Part shown: one piece after another, positions 9,601-18,966 of the stretch
Position numbering within the stretch: the stretch's first letter is position 1
How the letters are laid out: every line of letters starts with the position of its first letter
Assembly: GCA_933228895.1 (NCBI GenBank)
Contig: OW121854.1
Span: forward strand, 134,459,926 to 134,523,925
Source of the DNA: Platycnemis pennipes
Lineage: Eukaryota > Arthropoda > Insecta > Odonata > Platycnemididae
Direction: 5' to 3'
Length of the DNA: 64,000 bases
The notes under the pieces: generated by a model
Database searches by the model: none
Seen by the model: only the letters and a program-made list of their open reading frames with translations
Told to the model about the DNA's origin: nothing
Position numbers and translations under genes: made by a program

Positions 9601-11295
9601 CGGTCGACAATAGTATTTACAGTTGAAAGCCCCCGTAAGCGACGTAATCACGTTGAAGTGGTTCTCACCGTAAATTAAATTTACCTCCTTCCGAATCGAG
9701 CCGTCGGGAGCTGGGGTGGATGGGCCTTCGTATAATATTTCCCTCCCCTTCCTGTCACCAAAAACTGTTATTCTGAAGAAATCAATGCGGCTCTGAAATT
9801 TTCTGACCTCACTTATCCCACCGCCATTTTCCAGCGTGACTCCTGCTTCTTCACATAACGCGCGGGCCCTCATAGTCTGAATTCTCCGACCCTTCACCAT
9901 ATCCCTATAAATCGCCTCTGAGTCACAGTGTCTGGAAATGGCGACGCAAATAGCTCTCGCGAGGCATAGATTATCATTGTTATCTATCACAATAATTGAT
10001 TTCTTCGCCTTGCAGAAATCATGATAGGACGAGATGAGATCGCGTCTTTTCCAACCACCCTCCGGCTGCTCCACATATGTGAAGGAAATGGCAATGATCC
10101 CATTCAAAATAAAGTTCTCGTTTGACTGAATAACTTTTTCAATTCTCTGCAGAATCACCTCTGAATCAAACTGGTCCAACCTCCGGTATGATATGTGGAT
10201 TGGTCGATCTGGGTTATTCCTGCTCTGAATCGTCATTCCCGCCTTGTAGTATGGAGATATGTCCCGTTTCAGCATCTCTAGCAATTTGACCATGCAGCGC
10301 TCAAACCACCGTAGAGCGTTTTCCCCTGCGGGGACGGGGCGGAAAGCAATTGAAATTTCACGCCCCCACAGGCGGAAGTTTTTTAAGTAGCTCCTGTTTT
10401 CGGACAGTATGATGAAATATTTCTCATCACTATCTCCGCCTCCCATCTGAACATTTTCCCTACCGGGGAGCAATGGAGCTGGTAAAGAGGCACCATTGAA
10501 AGGCTCATCCAGCAACGAGGGCTGTTCCCTCACCACCTCAGGACGGGCTGTTTGGGGAAAGAATTCTCCATCCCCGTTAAAATCAATCAGATCTCGAGAA
10601 ACGTCGCCACTTTCCTCACATCCGGCGCTTTCTTCATGCCCTTGTGAAATCTCTTCGAATTCAGCGAATAAAGCATCCGATAAATTTGCTAAACTCATCA
10701 TTTCCTCGATAATTTGAGAATCCACAATCGGCTCACCCTCGTCAAATTCATTATCAATTTTTTCACGTTCGTCAACACGTGACACATCGCCCAACACCCG
10801 ATCGTGTGAAACTATAAATGGATGGAGCATGCTCTGCTTCTCAAATCCCGGCGGGGGTCGAATTACAGGCGTTATATTTACGGAAGAATCTACCGGCGAG
10901 GCGGCTCCCTCAAAAAAGGGAGAAAACACATCCCTTGTAAGCATTGGTAAGGGGAAATCACTTGGGGGAAAGAGAGACTGACTTAAATTGTCAGGAATTT
11001 GAGACATTGACAACTCGGAACTTTCTACTCCGGGCAAAAGAACGTCGTCCATCGCAATCTGAGGGTCAGTATCGATCGGGGCGTTAGATGAGCCCGTAGC
11101 AGAACCATTTTCAGCGTTCTTCACATCCTGAATTAAATTAATGAGATCGTCCATGGGAACTTTGTCAGACATTTCAGTTATGCGGTGGACCAGCCCGTCG
11201 AGGGCGCTCTGCAGTAGTTGGACGCTGTTATACGCTCCCAAGCGATGAGCGCGTATAATTTCTACGCTCGGCACAAGTTTGAAAATTGAATCCAT
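6619..11295 (-). CDS. Protein-primed family B DNA polymerase with N-terminal OTU-like domain
   Basis: The protein has about 1558 residues from the ATG at 11295; the frame is open 14 codons further without ATG. The exonuclease domain has FYDIES (Asp690, Glu692), HNSKGYDCHFIL and YCIQDVNIL. Polymerase motif A is DICSLYP (Asp1127), motif B KRSLSKLFLNSFWGK (1308-1322) and motif C YHDTDS (1409-1414), all intact. This matches DNA_pol_B_2 enzymes of Polintons, which replicate linear DNA from a terminal protein. A Cys-rich zinc-binding region (about 560-660) precedes the exonuclease. Upstream, DNLCLARAI (Cys444) and ENHFNVI (His546) match the OTU cysteine-protease signatures. Residues 1-300 are acidic and low in complexity. 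It is longer than usual Polinton polymerases because of this extension. Confidence 0.93.
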   Translation of the reverse strand: MDSIFKLVPSVEIIRAHRLGAYNSVQLLQSALDGLVHRITEMSDKVPMDDLINLIQDVKNAENGSATGSSNAPIDTDPQIAMDDVLLPGVESSELSMSQIPDNLSQSLFPPSDFPLPMLTRDVFSPFFEGAASPVDSSVNITPVIRPPPGFEKQSMLHPFIVSHDRVLGDVSRVDEREKIDNEFDEGEPIVDSQIIEEMMSLANLSDALFAEFEEISQGHEESAGCEESGDVSRDLIDFNGDGEFFPQTARPEVVREQPSLLDEPFNGASLPAPLLPGRENVQMGGGDSDEKYFIILSENRSYLKNFRLWGREISIAFRPVPAGENALRWFERCMVKLLEMLKRDISPYYKAGMTIQSRNNPDRPIHISYRRLDQFDSEVILQRIEKVIQSNENFILNGIIAISFTYVEQPEGGWKRRDLISSYHDFCKAKKSIIVIDNNDNLCLARAICVAISRHCDSEAIYRDMVKGRRIQTMRARALCEEAGVTLENGGGISEVRKFQSRIDFFRITVFGDRKGREILYEGPSTPAPDGSIRKEVNLIYGENHFNVITSLTGAFNCKYYCRPCRKPFQNMHLHKCPNECARCMTSPPCEVCDPTVVCQSCNRNFYSESCYLKHLNPKGKARAPCEVFKYCNLCCRVYSALTQKKGHICGEIYCQTCKSRHSGENKCFMKPIADKQSASEKCVFVFYDIESRQDEPVPGKTDTFLHTANLLVSQRCCTACFRDESLNDCEKCGERQCIFDDSDPVHSFVKSLVSLRRKGFDEIVCIAHNSKGYDCHFILKVMVEKMDWTPKLIANGAKLMCVEFDGLKFIDSLNFLPMPLAKLPSALGLDSSMVKGYFPHFFNTEANREYVGPLPPMDSYGTADMSSGDLIKFKKWHAELRREKYVFHMDKEIKNYCIQDVNILRLACLKFRDEFLSLNGVDPFRECLTIASACMRVFRKKYLKEETIAIMPPGGYRWADKQSEKAILWLLTEERRRGIKIRHAENGREVRILGRKVDGYMKNETEEIIFEFYGCFFHGCPKCFPQRHVPVSNSKNETMQTRYEGTESRRKMFTLAGYKVIEMWECQFEREIERDSALARFLKDHPKRKETPLNPRDAFYGGRTNALRLYRKACEESGEKIRYIDICSLYPYVNKYGAYPVGHPTIYVGAECPPLDDLEGVVKCDVLPPTDLYHPVLPMKGNGKLLFPLCKTCALENQEECSHDETERMLSGTWVTSELKKAVSLGYVVKNIHEAWNYKVTQFNRETGEGGLFSGYINAFLKLKQEASGWPAWCVTDEEKEEYLKKFREREGVELDKLSICHNPAKRSLSKLFLNSFWGKLGQRDNLTKTTLIKECAALNSLFSDPNVEVLRLDEVNEDTLYVHWTENEDAVSPSASNGIIMACYTTAHARLELFKYLEKLQRRVCYHDTDSVVFTQKPGEWSPPIGDYLGDMTDEIAPLGPDCYISEFVSGGPKNYAYVVRSSSNPEFEKAVCKVRGITVNSSNDRIVCFDTLKSMVVHDEPGRRIEYTHKIRRLKNHDIVTRPETKLFRVVYTKRKRVENFDTLPYGYKKRRLL

Positions 11296-12344
11296 CGCGG
11301 TGAAAAACGATGGAAGCGGTTTTAGTCCAATTCGCAAGAATTAAATTGAATATTGTTTTTCAGACTTAACCTGGATCAGGGCGGAACCTCTGGGTGCCTT
11401 CTCGCTCGGTCGGTTGATCGGAACACACTGCTCGGTTCCTCCTTCGCCTCCACCTCCTTGGTCGGCTGCTCGGGTGTTCAATGGATGATGCTGGAGTTGG
11501 CTTGCGAGTTGACGGTGAAATCGGTACTCTGGAAATTCCTGCAGCAATCTTCCCTTCGAAGCACTTACTCTCCTTTTCTCAACACTGAACCCTAGTACTT
11601 AGAGCAAAAAGACTTGCGGCGGAAATATACACGGTGAAGCTACTACCACTGTGAACAATCGGACTACAGAACATCGACCGAAGTCTGGAGAATGACAGAG
11701 TCACCACGCGCGTGAGTCCTTTTATTGCTCTCACCCTCGTCAGAATCTTTCAAGGAGGTGCTTAGAGGGGGTGAAATTTTGGTAATGTACTCAAATTCAT
11801 ATTTCGAATTGGAGGGGAATTATTCGACAATGCGGAAATTACCAATCATTTGTTGTATTCTTCTGACCCCACCTCGTAAATTTGGGAATTTCCACGACAC
11901 TCGCCATTTGTGAAGTATAATGAGCGTGAGAAACTTCGGGGGTACGCTCTCCAGATAGGTGAAAGTGCAACCACGCTTGCTCGTGCCCAGTACTGGGCAA
12001 TTGGGCAGCGCAATAAGAAAATACCATTAGGAAGATGTGCTAACATGAAATACCCTACTGGAAATACCCGACTCTTCCCCCGCTTGTCTTCCAAATTCAT
12101 TGACCCATCTCCCATTGCCTCTGCCATTCTAAGCTGCGCGACTAATTGCCACGCGAGGAATTGTCGCGCACGCGAAGGTCCTTCCCATTACAGAGGCTCC
12201 AAACCCCCCACTCCTCTCCAAGCGTACTTTCACCGCCGGGATTGGTTAGGGAGGTGTTTGACTCCACCACCTCAGAACAACCCCCTTTGGAACACCCCCC
12301 TCGCAATAGGAACCGTCATTATTACTGTAAGGAGCAGGGAAACG
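11296..12344. promoter_or_regulatory. Divergent intergenic region between polymerase and plus-strand gene
   Basis: This kilobase separates the minus-strand polymerase gene from the plus-strand spliced gene, so it should hold two divergent promoters. The plus-strand frame of the downstream gene stays open back to 11910, but that part has no coding look and I take it as leader. No conserved protein was recognised. Confidence 0.45.
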
Positions 12345-13001
12345 ATGGCACCGCGACGATCTCCGAACGCCTCAGGGAGGATGCATTGTGGTAATGAAGA
12401 AGTTCCACATTGCGAGGATGATATTTCAGTAAGTATTTTCACCACGGTCAAAAAAAAAAAACTTTTTAGAGTTTTCATGAACTTTGACGTTATGCGTATA
12501 CGGTTCTGATATTTTTATGAACATATTCCTCGTTCTCATTTACAGAATTATGACTACGGATCCGACTACTCTCAAGATTCAGATTTTGAGAATCAGATGC
12601 AAGGGGTCAATAGAAGCGGAGCAGATAAAGCGAGGGAAGCGCAAACCTCAACGCCTGTCAGGGAGCATCATTTTCCGGAACACTTCTGGTCACCGAAGAA
12701 TCGGGAAAGTGATCTAGACGCGAGCCTAAGTAGTGTGAGAAACAATTTTGCAAGTACAGACAATAGTGATTGTGAAGACAGTGGTGTTGATTCGCAAGCA
12801 GAAACTGTAATTTTAAACTATGATCATCCCCATTATTCCGATATTTCCGAAAGCAGCAGCACTCCCAGTTTGCCAGATGAGTGGCCAAGTTTCGATGTCT
12901 GGCCACATGCATTGGAGGACATGCTTTGTCTCTGTAACCGATGCTCGGCAGATTTATTCAATAATTTATCTCAAGTTGAACTGTGTTTGAAACCAAATTA
13001 G
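12345..13001 (+). CDS. Spliced acidic Ser/Asp-rich protein with DSGVDS phosphodegron
   Basis: Two exons are inferred: 12345-12428 and 12546-13001, giving about 179 residues. The intron (117 bases) has a GTAAGT donor, a pyrimidine-rich tract and a TTTACAG acceptor; both exons are in phase 0 and the frame continues. A polyadenylation signal AATAAA lies four bases after the stop. I recognise no family. The protein is rich in Ser, Asp and Glu, lacks membrane segments and ends in a Cys-containing hydrophobic segment (EDMLCLCNRC). At residues 106-111, DSGVDS fits the DSG-phi-x-S degron bound by beta-TrCP/Slimb. It is the only plus-strand gene of the element, so it may be expressed separately as an early or host-interaction gene. 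Function is inferred only from the motif. Confidence 0.65.
12429..12545 (+). other. Predicted spliceosomal intron
   Basis: The stretch starts TCA|GTAAGT and ends TCATTTACAG|A. It contains in-frame stops only in the unspliced reading, and removing it joins two open frames in phase 0. Transcript evidence is not available here. Confidence 0.65.
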
Positions 13002-13004
13002 TTA

Positions 13005-13010
13005 AATAAA
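13005..13010 (+). terminator. Polyadenylation signal AATAAA
   Basis: AATAAA follows the stop codon of the spliced gene by three bases, consistent with a very short 3' UTR. Confidence 0.55.
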
Positions 13011-13469
13011 ATAATTCTTAAAAATGAATTGCGTTCTCTTTTCCTTCCACGCCATTTTTTTTTTCTTCTCAAGCGTAACAAGTACTGTATGCATGCACCT
13101 ACCATCGGATCGAACCTTGCTTACGCCACTACTCACCATAAATTGATTTAATAAACAGAAATTACCAATTACCCGCCATTCCGTTTCCCTCCCACCGAGT
13201 CATTTTAACTTTACTGCCCGCTCTTTTCGATGTTAAATTCCCATCTCCCCGCAGTCGGAGATAACAGAAATTCCCCACTCGTGCATATAACAGAGTTTGG
13301 AGGACCGAGGAGAAAAACCCTTTCATAACTATTAGCGCCATTTGCACCCTAAAGCTGGTAATGACCATCCCTCATTAGAATCCAATCAAGCCACTTGCGC
13401 GAGTGTTAATGTACCCCAAACTCACCCCCGAACTAATTGATCACAAGGAGGCGAAATACGACTTTGCCC
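13011..13469. other. Non-coding stretch before the right terminal repeat
   Basis: No gene or clear structure is seen apart from a short T-run near 13056. Confidence 0.5.
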
Positions 13470-13847
13470 TGCTTCATATGAGTGCCCAGAGCTTGCCTGG
13501 CCACTTCCCAATTAGGCATTTTTCACTATAATAGATCATTAAGTGCCCTGAAACTTCGCAGCGCCCACGAGGTTTCGAGAAGACCATAGGTTACGCAAGG
13601 GGAGGGCTGGGCTGCCCCTACGCACCATCGGGGGTGGGGGGTGGGGGGTGGGTTGCCACACGGACGCGAAGGGCGGGTGGGTTACCCCCAGGTACCATTG
13701 GGGTGGGGGTGGGTTGCCACACGGACGCGAAGGGTGGGCTGGGTTGCCCCAAACGGCAAAAAGAGGGGCGGGGTTTAAAAGCGCCCCCGAAAAGACGTCT
13801 AGGGGACCCCTGGAGTGAAAGTGCCCTGAACCGTCATCACTAGTAGT
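13470..13847 (-). repeat. Right terminal inverted repeat
   Basis: It is the reverse complement of 458-835, ending in CATCACTAGTAGT. It contains the G-rich block (on the plus strand, runs such as GGGGGTGGGGGGTGGG near 13630) and the same two-unit internal repeat. Confidence 0.93.
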
Positions 13848-13853
13848 TGCATG
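13848..13853. repeat. 6-bp target site duplication, right copy (TGCATG)
   Basis: Identical to 452-457; see the element entry. Confidence 0.9.
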
Positions 13854-15126
13854 CAAAATTTATTGTAGGCGTTGAAAGACATTATAATCCAAGAGGAGGG
13901 TGAACTTATTTGGCAAGGCTAATTACGACGGTATGAAATAAAAATTAAGGGAAGTGTTTAATTTATTTAGCGAACAAAGCAAAGGATTAAATACATAAGA
14001 TTCGTGGAGAGAATTTCTTGAGGTCACCCGTAAAACAGTTCATAAATACATACCAAGTAAATATATTAGTGATAATACGGAGCCAAGGTGGTATAACGCG
14101 GTGGTTAGGAAATCACTAAAGCGACAAAGGGTATGCCACGCTAAGATGAAGACTGCAGGACGGGGTCTATCGGTAGAGGAAAAAAATTAGATAGTTCAAA
14201 ACTATGAAAAATCTAGAGCATTAGCCAGGAAATAATGTCGGAAAGCGTTATCACATTTCAAGAGCAAGATCTTAGAAGAATATTTAGATGGCATTCATAA
14301 AGCGTTTTGGTCATATGTGAGAGAGCTTCAGGGAAATAAGTCCACAGTGCACACTCTTAAAAACGATGAAGGAATCAGAGTCACCAACAGTGTAAAAGAG
14401 CCAATACTTTAACTCCTTCTTCTAAACCGTATTCAACTCAACGTCACACAACGTAGTGGAACTTTCGCCGAACACTTTCAGTTAGCAAATGCCCGAAATA
14501 AAAATTTCATGTCGCGGAATAGAGCAGCACTTAAAAAGCATTACTAAAAACAAATCAAGAGGTCCCGATCAAATTCCTTCCAGAGTATATAAAACATTAG
14601 CTCCTGAAATAGCCCCCTATCTAGAAATAATATTCAATAACACACTAAAGAACCACACAGTACCCAAGGATTGAAAAGTAGCTAACATTACACGTATATT
14701 TAAATCGGTGATAGGGAAGAACCTAGTAACTACACACCCATTTCACTCACGTCAATCTCTTGTAAGATATTTCAGCACATTGTAGTCAGCTCGATCATGG
14801 GGCATTTGGATGGTCAGGGATTACACATAAACAGCCAACAAGGGTTCCGAAAATGTAGATCTTGTGAGACACAATTAGATTTATTCTTACACGATATTTT
14901 AGTCTACGGCGAAAACAGTACTGAAGTTGATGCGATATTTTTAGATTTTAAAAAGGCTTTCGATAAAGTTCCTCATGATAAATTAGTCTTGAAATTAGAG
15001 AGTTTTGGTATAAATAAAGACGTTATATGTTGGGTAAAAGAATTCTTAAGTGGGCGAGAGCAGAGGGTTGTCATAGATTGTATCATGTCAGACACAATCG
15101 AAGTCACATCGGGAATTCCCCAGGGT
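13854..15126 (+). pseudogene. LINE-A middle part: end of endonuclease and first half of reverse transcriptase
   Basis: This continues the LINE interrupted at 457. Recognisable pieces are PRWYNAVVRKSLKRQR (about 14080), NKSRGPDQIPSRVYK (about 14550), QQGFRKCRSCETQLDL (about 14840), the motif-A region AIFLDFKKAFDKVPHDK (about 14935) and TSGIPQG (ending at 15126). Many stops and frameshifts show an old, dead copy. At 15126 the reading is cut after PQG by LINE-B and resumes at 18121 with SVVGPLLFLLYINDLG. Confidence 0.88.
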
Positions 15127-16304
15127 GAAAATATTTCCGTTTCGGTAGTTAATTGCCGAAGTCTTAAAAACGAGATACCTGAGTTCCATCACCTTATTCA
15201 TACTACTGATGCAGATGTAATTATAGGAACTGAAAGTTGGCTGACGGATGACATTCCTGACTCAGAAATATTCCCAAAATCTTTCAAAATATATAGAAAA
15301 GATAGACATAACAGAGCAGGTGGTGTTGTTTTCATTGCAGTCAAGAACTCAATCATTAGCAAAGCAGTAATATTTCCCGACAACCCCTTAGAATGTGTTT
15401 GGTGTTCATTAACATGCCCTAAATCCAGATCAATATCTGTCTGCGCATTCTATAGGCCCCCAAACACTGGTGTTGGATCATTATTAGAACTGGGAAACCA
15501 GATAAATTCTATTACGTCCCGTAACAGCGAACGTAATATAATAATAGGTGGAGATTTCAATGCACCATCAATAGACTGGAGAACATACTGCTTCAAAGCT
15601 GGAGGAAGGGACAAAGACATCTGTGAGACTATTAGATGTGTTCTCCAATAACTCCCTGATACAATTAGCTACAGCACCTAATAGAGGGGACAACACTCTT
15701 GATTTACTGGCAACCAATATCCCACAACATGTGACAATCATTGACACGGTTGATGGAATCAGTGACCACAGAGTTATAACTGCAAAACTCTCGTTATCTT
15801 TAGATAAAAATTTTAAACAAAAAAGAAAGATTTACATTTTTAAAAGAGCAGACTTTCCTAACTTTAAAATTTATTTAAGAGATTCCTTACCGGATTTCAA
15901 AAAGTCTTCCATAAAGTTATGTACCAACGATTCATGGAAGTCGTTCATTAATATCATGCGCTCTGGGATCAACAGATTTATCCCTAGTAAATTCAAAAAA
16001 GAAAGCACTGATCCTAGGTGGTACAAACCCGAAGTGAGAAAATCCCTGAGACGGCAGCGAATATGCCATGCTAAAATAAAAAGAATTAGTAAACATATGC
16101 CCACTGATGAGCGTAATGTAATTATTGAAAATTATAAAATTTCAAAATCCACTGCAAAGACAGCCCTTATGATGCATTCGCAGAATTCAAAAGAAAAACA
16201 CTTGGGTAACAATTGAAAGAAAATCCAAAAGTCTTCTGGTCGTACGTAAGGGAAGTGCAAGGCCATAAGTCTGCCGTCCATTCACTTAAAATGATAGGGG
16301 TGAA

Positions 16305-17660
16305 ATGACCACAAACACACTCGACAAAGTTAACTTGCTAAATTCCTTCTTCCAAACCGTTTTTAACCCACCTTCCGGGGATTCAACTGTCATGTTACCT
16401 GACCTCTTTCAGCGGTTGATGCAACCAATTGACATTTCCTGTAATGGTATTGAAAAGTTACTTAAACATATAAGCCCCAGTAAATCTCGTGGCCCTGATC
16501 AAATTCCCTCCCGCGTATATAGAGAGTTAGCTTCCGAAATTTCCCCCTACCTTGAAATAGTATTTAATAAATCCCTGACCCAACACGTCGTACCGATGGA
16601 CTGGAAAGCAGCCGATGTAACACCCATTTTTAAAAGTGGTGATAGGGAGCAGCCATCTAACTACAGACCTATATGCCTCACATCCATTTCATGCAAGGTC
16701 CTAGAACATATAATAGTCAGTTCAGTCATGGGACACGTAGAAAGCCAGAATTTGTTGTCCATCTTTCAGCATGGTTTCCGGAAGAGCAGATCATGTGAAA
16801 CTCAACTTGCTCTCTTTTCCCACAATATTTTAGTTTCTGGCGAAAATAATATTCCAGTTGATGCTATATTTCTCGACTTCAAGAAGGCTTTTGACAAGGT
16901 TTCTCATAGCAAACTACTTTTGAAATTAAAATCTTATGGGTTAGACAGTGACATTATATCTTGGATTAATGATTTTCTGCATGATCGGGTTCAAAGGGTT
17001 GTTTTGGACGGTGTTTCCTCACCGGCAATTAAAATCACTTCGGGTGTCCCACAAGGTAGTGTGATAGGTCCACTCCTATTCCTTTTGTACATTAATGATA
17101 TCCAAAAGGTAGTAAAAAGTAAGCTTCGTCTATTTGCCGATGACGCAGTAGGGTACAGGGAAATTCTATGCCCAAACTATAATATTAATTTAAATATTGA
17201 CCTACTAGCAATTGAAACTTGGTGTGATATATGGCAGTTAGAATTAAACTTTAAGAAATGTCTTGTAGTGAATTTTTGGAAAAAGAATAGCTCTCCTCCT
17301 ACCACCTACAAAATAAGTAATAATGAATTAACTAACGTGGAATCCATTAAATATCTTGGAATAAGACTGACAAATGATCTTTCCTGGTGTAAACACATTC
17401 GTGAAATAAAGGGTCAAGCGAATCGCAAACTGGGTTTCATTAAAAGAGTATTGGGTAAATGTGACGATCATGTACGAGAAATCGGCTACTTTTCCCTTGT
17501 TAGACCTCATTTGGAATATGCTGCCAGTGTATGTGATCCCTTCAAAATCGGTCTAAGTAATGAACTTGTACGTGTGCAGCGAAGATCGGCAAGATTTGTA
17601 AACGGACGATACGATAATTATGTTAGCGTAACCAGTCTATTAAATGAATTGAAATGGTAA
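16305..17660 (+). pseudogene. LINE-B reverse transcriptase (stop near the C-terminus)
   Basis: The open frame of about 451 codons covers the RT fingers and palm: NYRPICLTSISCKVLEHII, HGFRKSRSCETQLAL, motif A AIFLDFKKAFDKVSHSK, SGVPQGSVIGPLLFLLYIND and motif C LRLFADDAVGYR. It ends with a TAA just after NELKW; the C-terminal piece continues at 17664-17850 (SDRRLKFRLNLLHKFQGN). Closely related copies stand on the minus strand at 21.8-23.2, 27.7-28.7 and 45.5-46.5 kb. It would copy LINE RNA at the target site if intact. Confidence 0.88.
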
Positions 17661-18070
17661 TCATTGTCAGATCGCAGGTTGAAATTTAGACTTAATCTCT
17701 TACACAAATTCCAAGGCAATATTTTTAGTGATGATGTTAAAAATATTTTACGAACCCCAACTTACTATGGCAGACTGGACCATAATCATAAAGTTAGAGA
17801 AATTGATTGCCGAACTGACCCTTTCAAAATGTCCCTTTTCCCTCGCACAATAGAGATACGAATAACGGTAAATATGTCCTATCGGAGAGTAGCAATGAAT
17901 AGCATTGGTAGCTGCATGTTGGTATGAGTACTTAAAGCTAACCCTACTAACAGAATGTTTTCGCATGTTTTCTTTGCAATTTCTATCTTTTTTAAATAGT
18001 GTAGTTCTGACTACTTAATTAATACTATTCCTTTTTTATGCATGATATGTAGTGCATGTTTGGTGAGCAA

Positions 18071-18120
18071 TCACACACACCCTTGTGGTGGCTTGCAGGG
18101 TATTATGTAGATGTAGATGT
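18071..18120 (+). repeat. LINE 3' hairpin and GATGTA tail
   Basis: ACACACCCTTGTGGTGGC and TTGCAGGGTATTATG are followed by a GATGTAGATGT tail. This is the 3' end shared by most LINE copies here and presumably the RT recognition structure. Confidence 0.8.
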
Positions 18121-18966
18121 AGCGTAGTAGGTCCGCTTCTATTTCTTTTATACATAAACGATTTGGGTACCGTAGTTAGTAGTTACCTTAGACTTCTTGC
18201 AGACGATGCGGTGGTGTATACGGGTATATCCAATGAAGAGGACAGGAATTCGCTTAGCAAGGTTTTAGATTTAATTTAAGAGTGATGCGACAAATGGCAG
18301 TTAGAACTTAACCTTAAAAACTGTGTAGCTATCAATTTTGTGGAGGAGGAATAATTTGATAGTGTACGTATAAAATTAGTAATACGAAGATCATAAACGT
18401 TGAAACTATAAGATATTTAGGTGAACAATCACTAAAGATTTATCGTGGGGAAGACACATCCGGGAAATATGCGGCTGAGAGAAAAGAAAGCTAGGATTTA
18501 TAAAAAGAGTACTTGGAAAATGTGACGAGAAGACAAAAGAGCGATGCTATTTTTCACTAGTTAGGCCCCTACTTGAGTATGTAGCCAGTGTATGGGATCC
18601 TAATGAATTAGGGTTGAACAGAGAACTAGACAGTGTGCAGCGTACAGCAGCTAGGTTCGTTAAAAGGTGTTACGATAGGTTGAGTAGCGTTTCAGAATTA
18701 ATAAAATAATTAGGGTGGGAATCATTATCAGAGCGTAGGTTAAAGTACAGATTGAATCTATTAGAGAAATTTCAATCGGATAGCTTTACTGAAGATGTTA
18801 GGCACATATTAAAAGCACCAGCGTATTATGCTAGATTCGACCAGCCAAATAAGATTAGAGAGATAGATTGTCGTACTGATAGATTCAAAATGGCATTTTT
18901 CCCCCGTAGTATAAGAGAACAGTACATGTGGCATAGCGAAGTATTCTGTAGTGCATGTTGCATTTA
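18121..18966 (+). pseudogene. LINE-A second half of reverse transcriptase
   Basis: It resumes the RT after the LINE-B insertion: VVGPLLFLLYINDLG, LRLLADDAVVY, then decayed pieces, then the C-terminal LLEKFQSDSFTEDVRH and IDCRTDRFKMAFFPR. The 3' UTR starts near 18930 and is split at about 18966 by an antisense LINE-B fragment. Confidence 0.82.

Larger units (their letters stand above)
458..13847. mobile_element. Polinton/Maverick-like (adintovirus-like) element, apparently intact, no integrase seen
   Basis: The element is 13,390 bp, bounded by 378-bp inverted repeats and a 6-bp target duplication. It carries the Polinton gene core: protein-primed family B DNA polymerase, packaging ATPase, adenain-like protease and a capsid-like protein. 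In addition there is a BIR protein, a protein with a basic N-terminus and a spliced acidic protein. Six genes lie on the minus strand and one on the plus strand. No frame is broken. No retroviral-type integrase and no tyrosine recombinase is recognisable on either strand, although the 6-bp duplication implies RVE-type integration. Either the integrase was supplied in trans or it is unrecognised. Element termini read AC...GT. Confidence 0.9.
15127..18120 (+). mobile_element. LINE-B, nearly complete CR1/L2-like copy inserted in LINE-A
   Basis: The inserted LINE runs from an endonuclease start (VNCRSLKNEI, ESWLTDD) through GGDFNAPSIDW, GISDHRVIT, a linker, a reverse transcriptase and a 3' UTR. 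The UTR ends in a hairpin and a GATGTAGATGT tail. Frameshifts lie near 15620 and 16210, and a stop follows LLNELKW at 17660. The 5' end is truncated. No target duplication is evident, as is usual for this group. The host LINE reads GGT at 15124-15126 and continues AGC at 18121, restoring PQGSVVGPLL. Confidence 0.9.

Noticed and set aside
6656..10717. Plus-strand open frames across the polymerase gene
   Set aside because: All are shadows of the conserved minus-strand polymerase.
11910..12344. N-terminal extension of the spliced plus-strand gene
   Set aside because: The frame happens to be open but composition and lack of conserved features favour the ATG at 12345.
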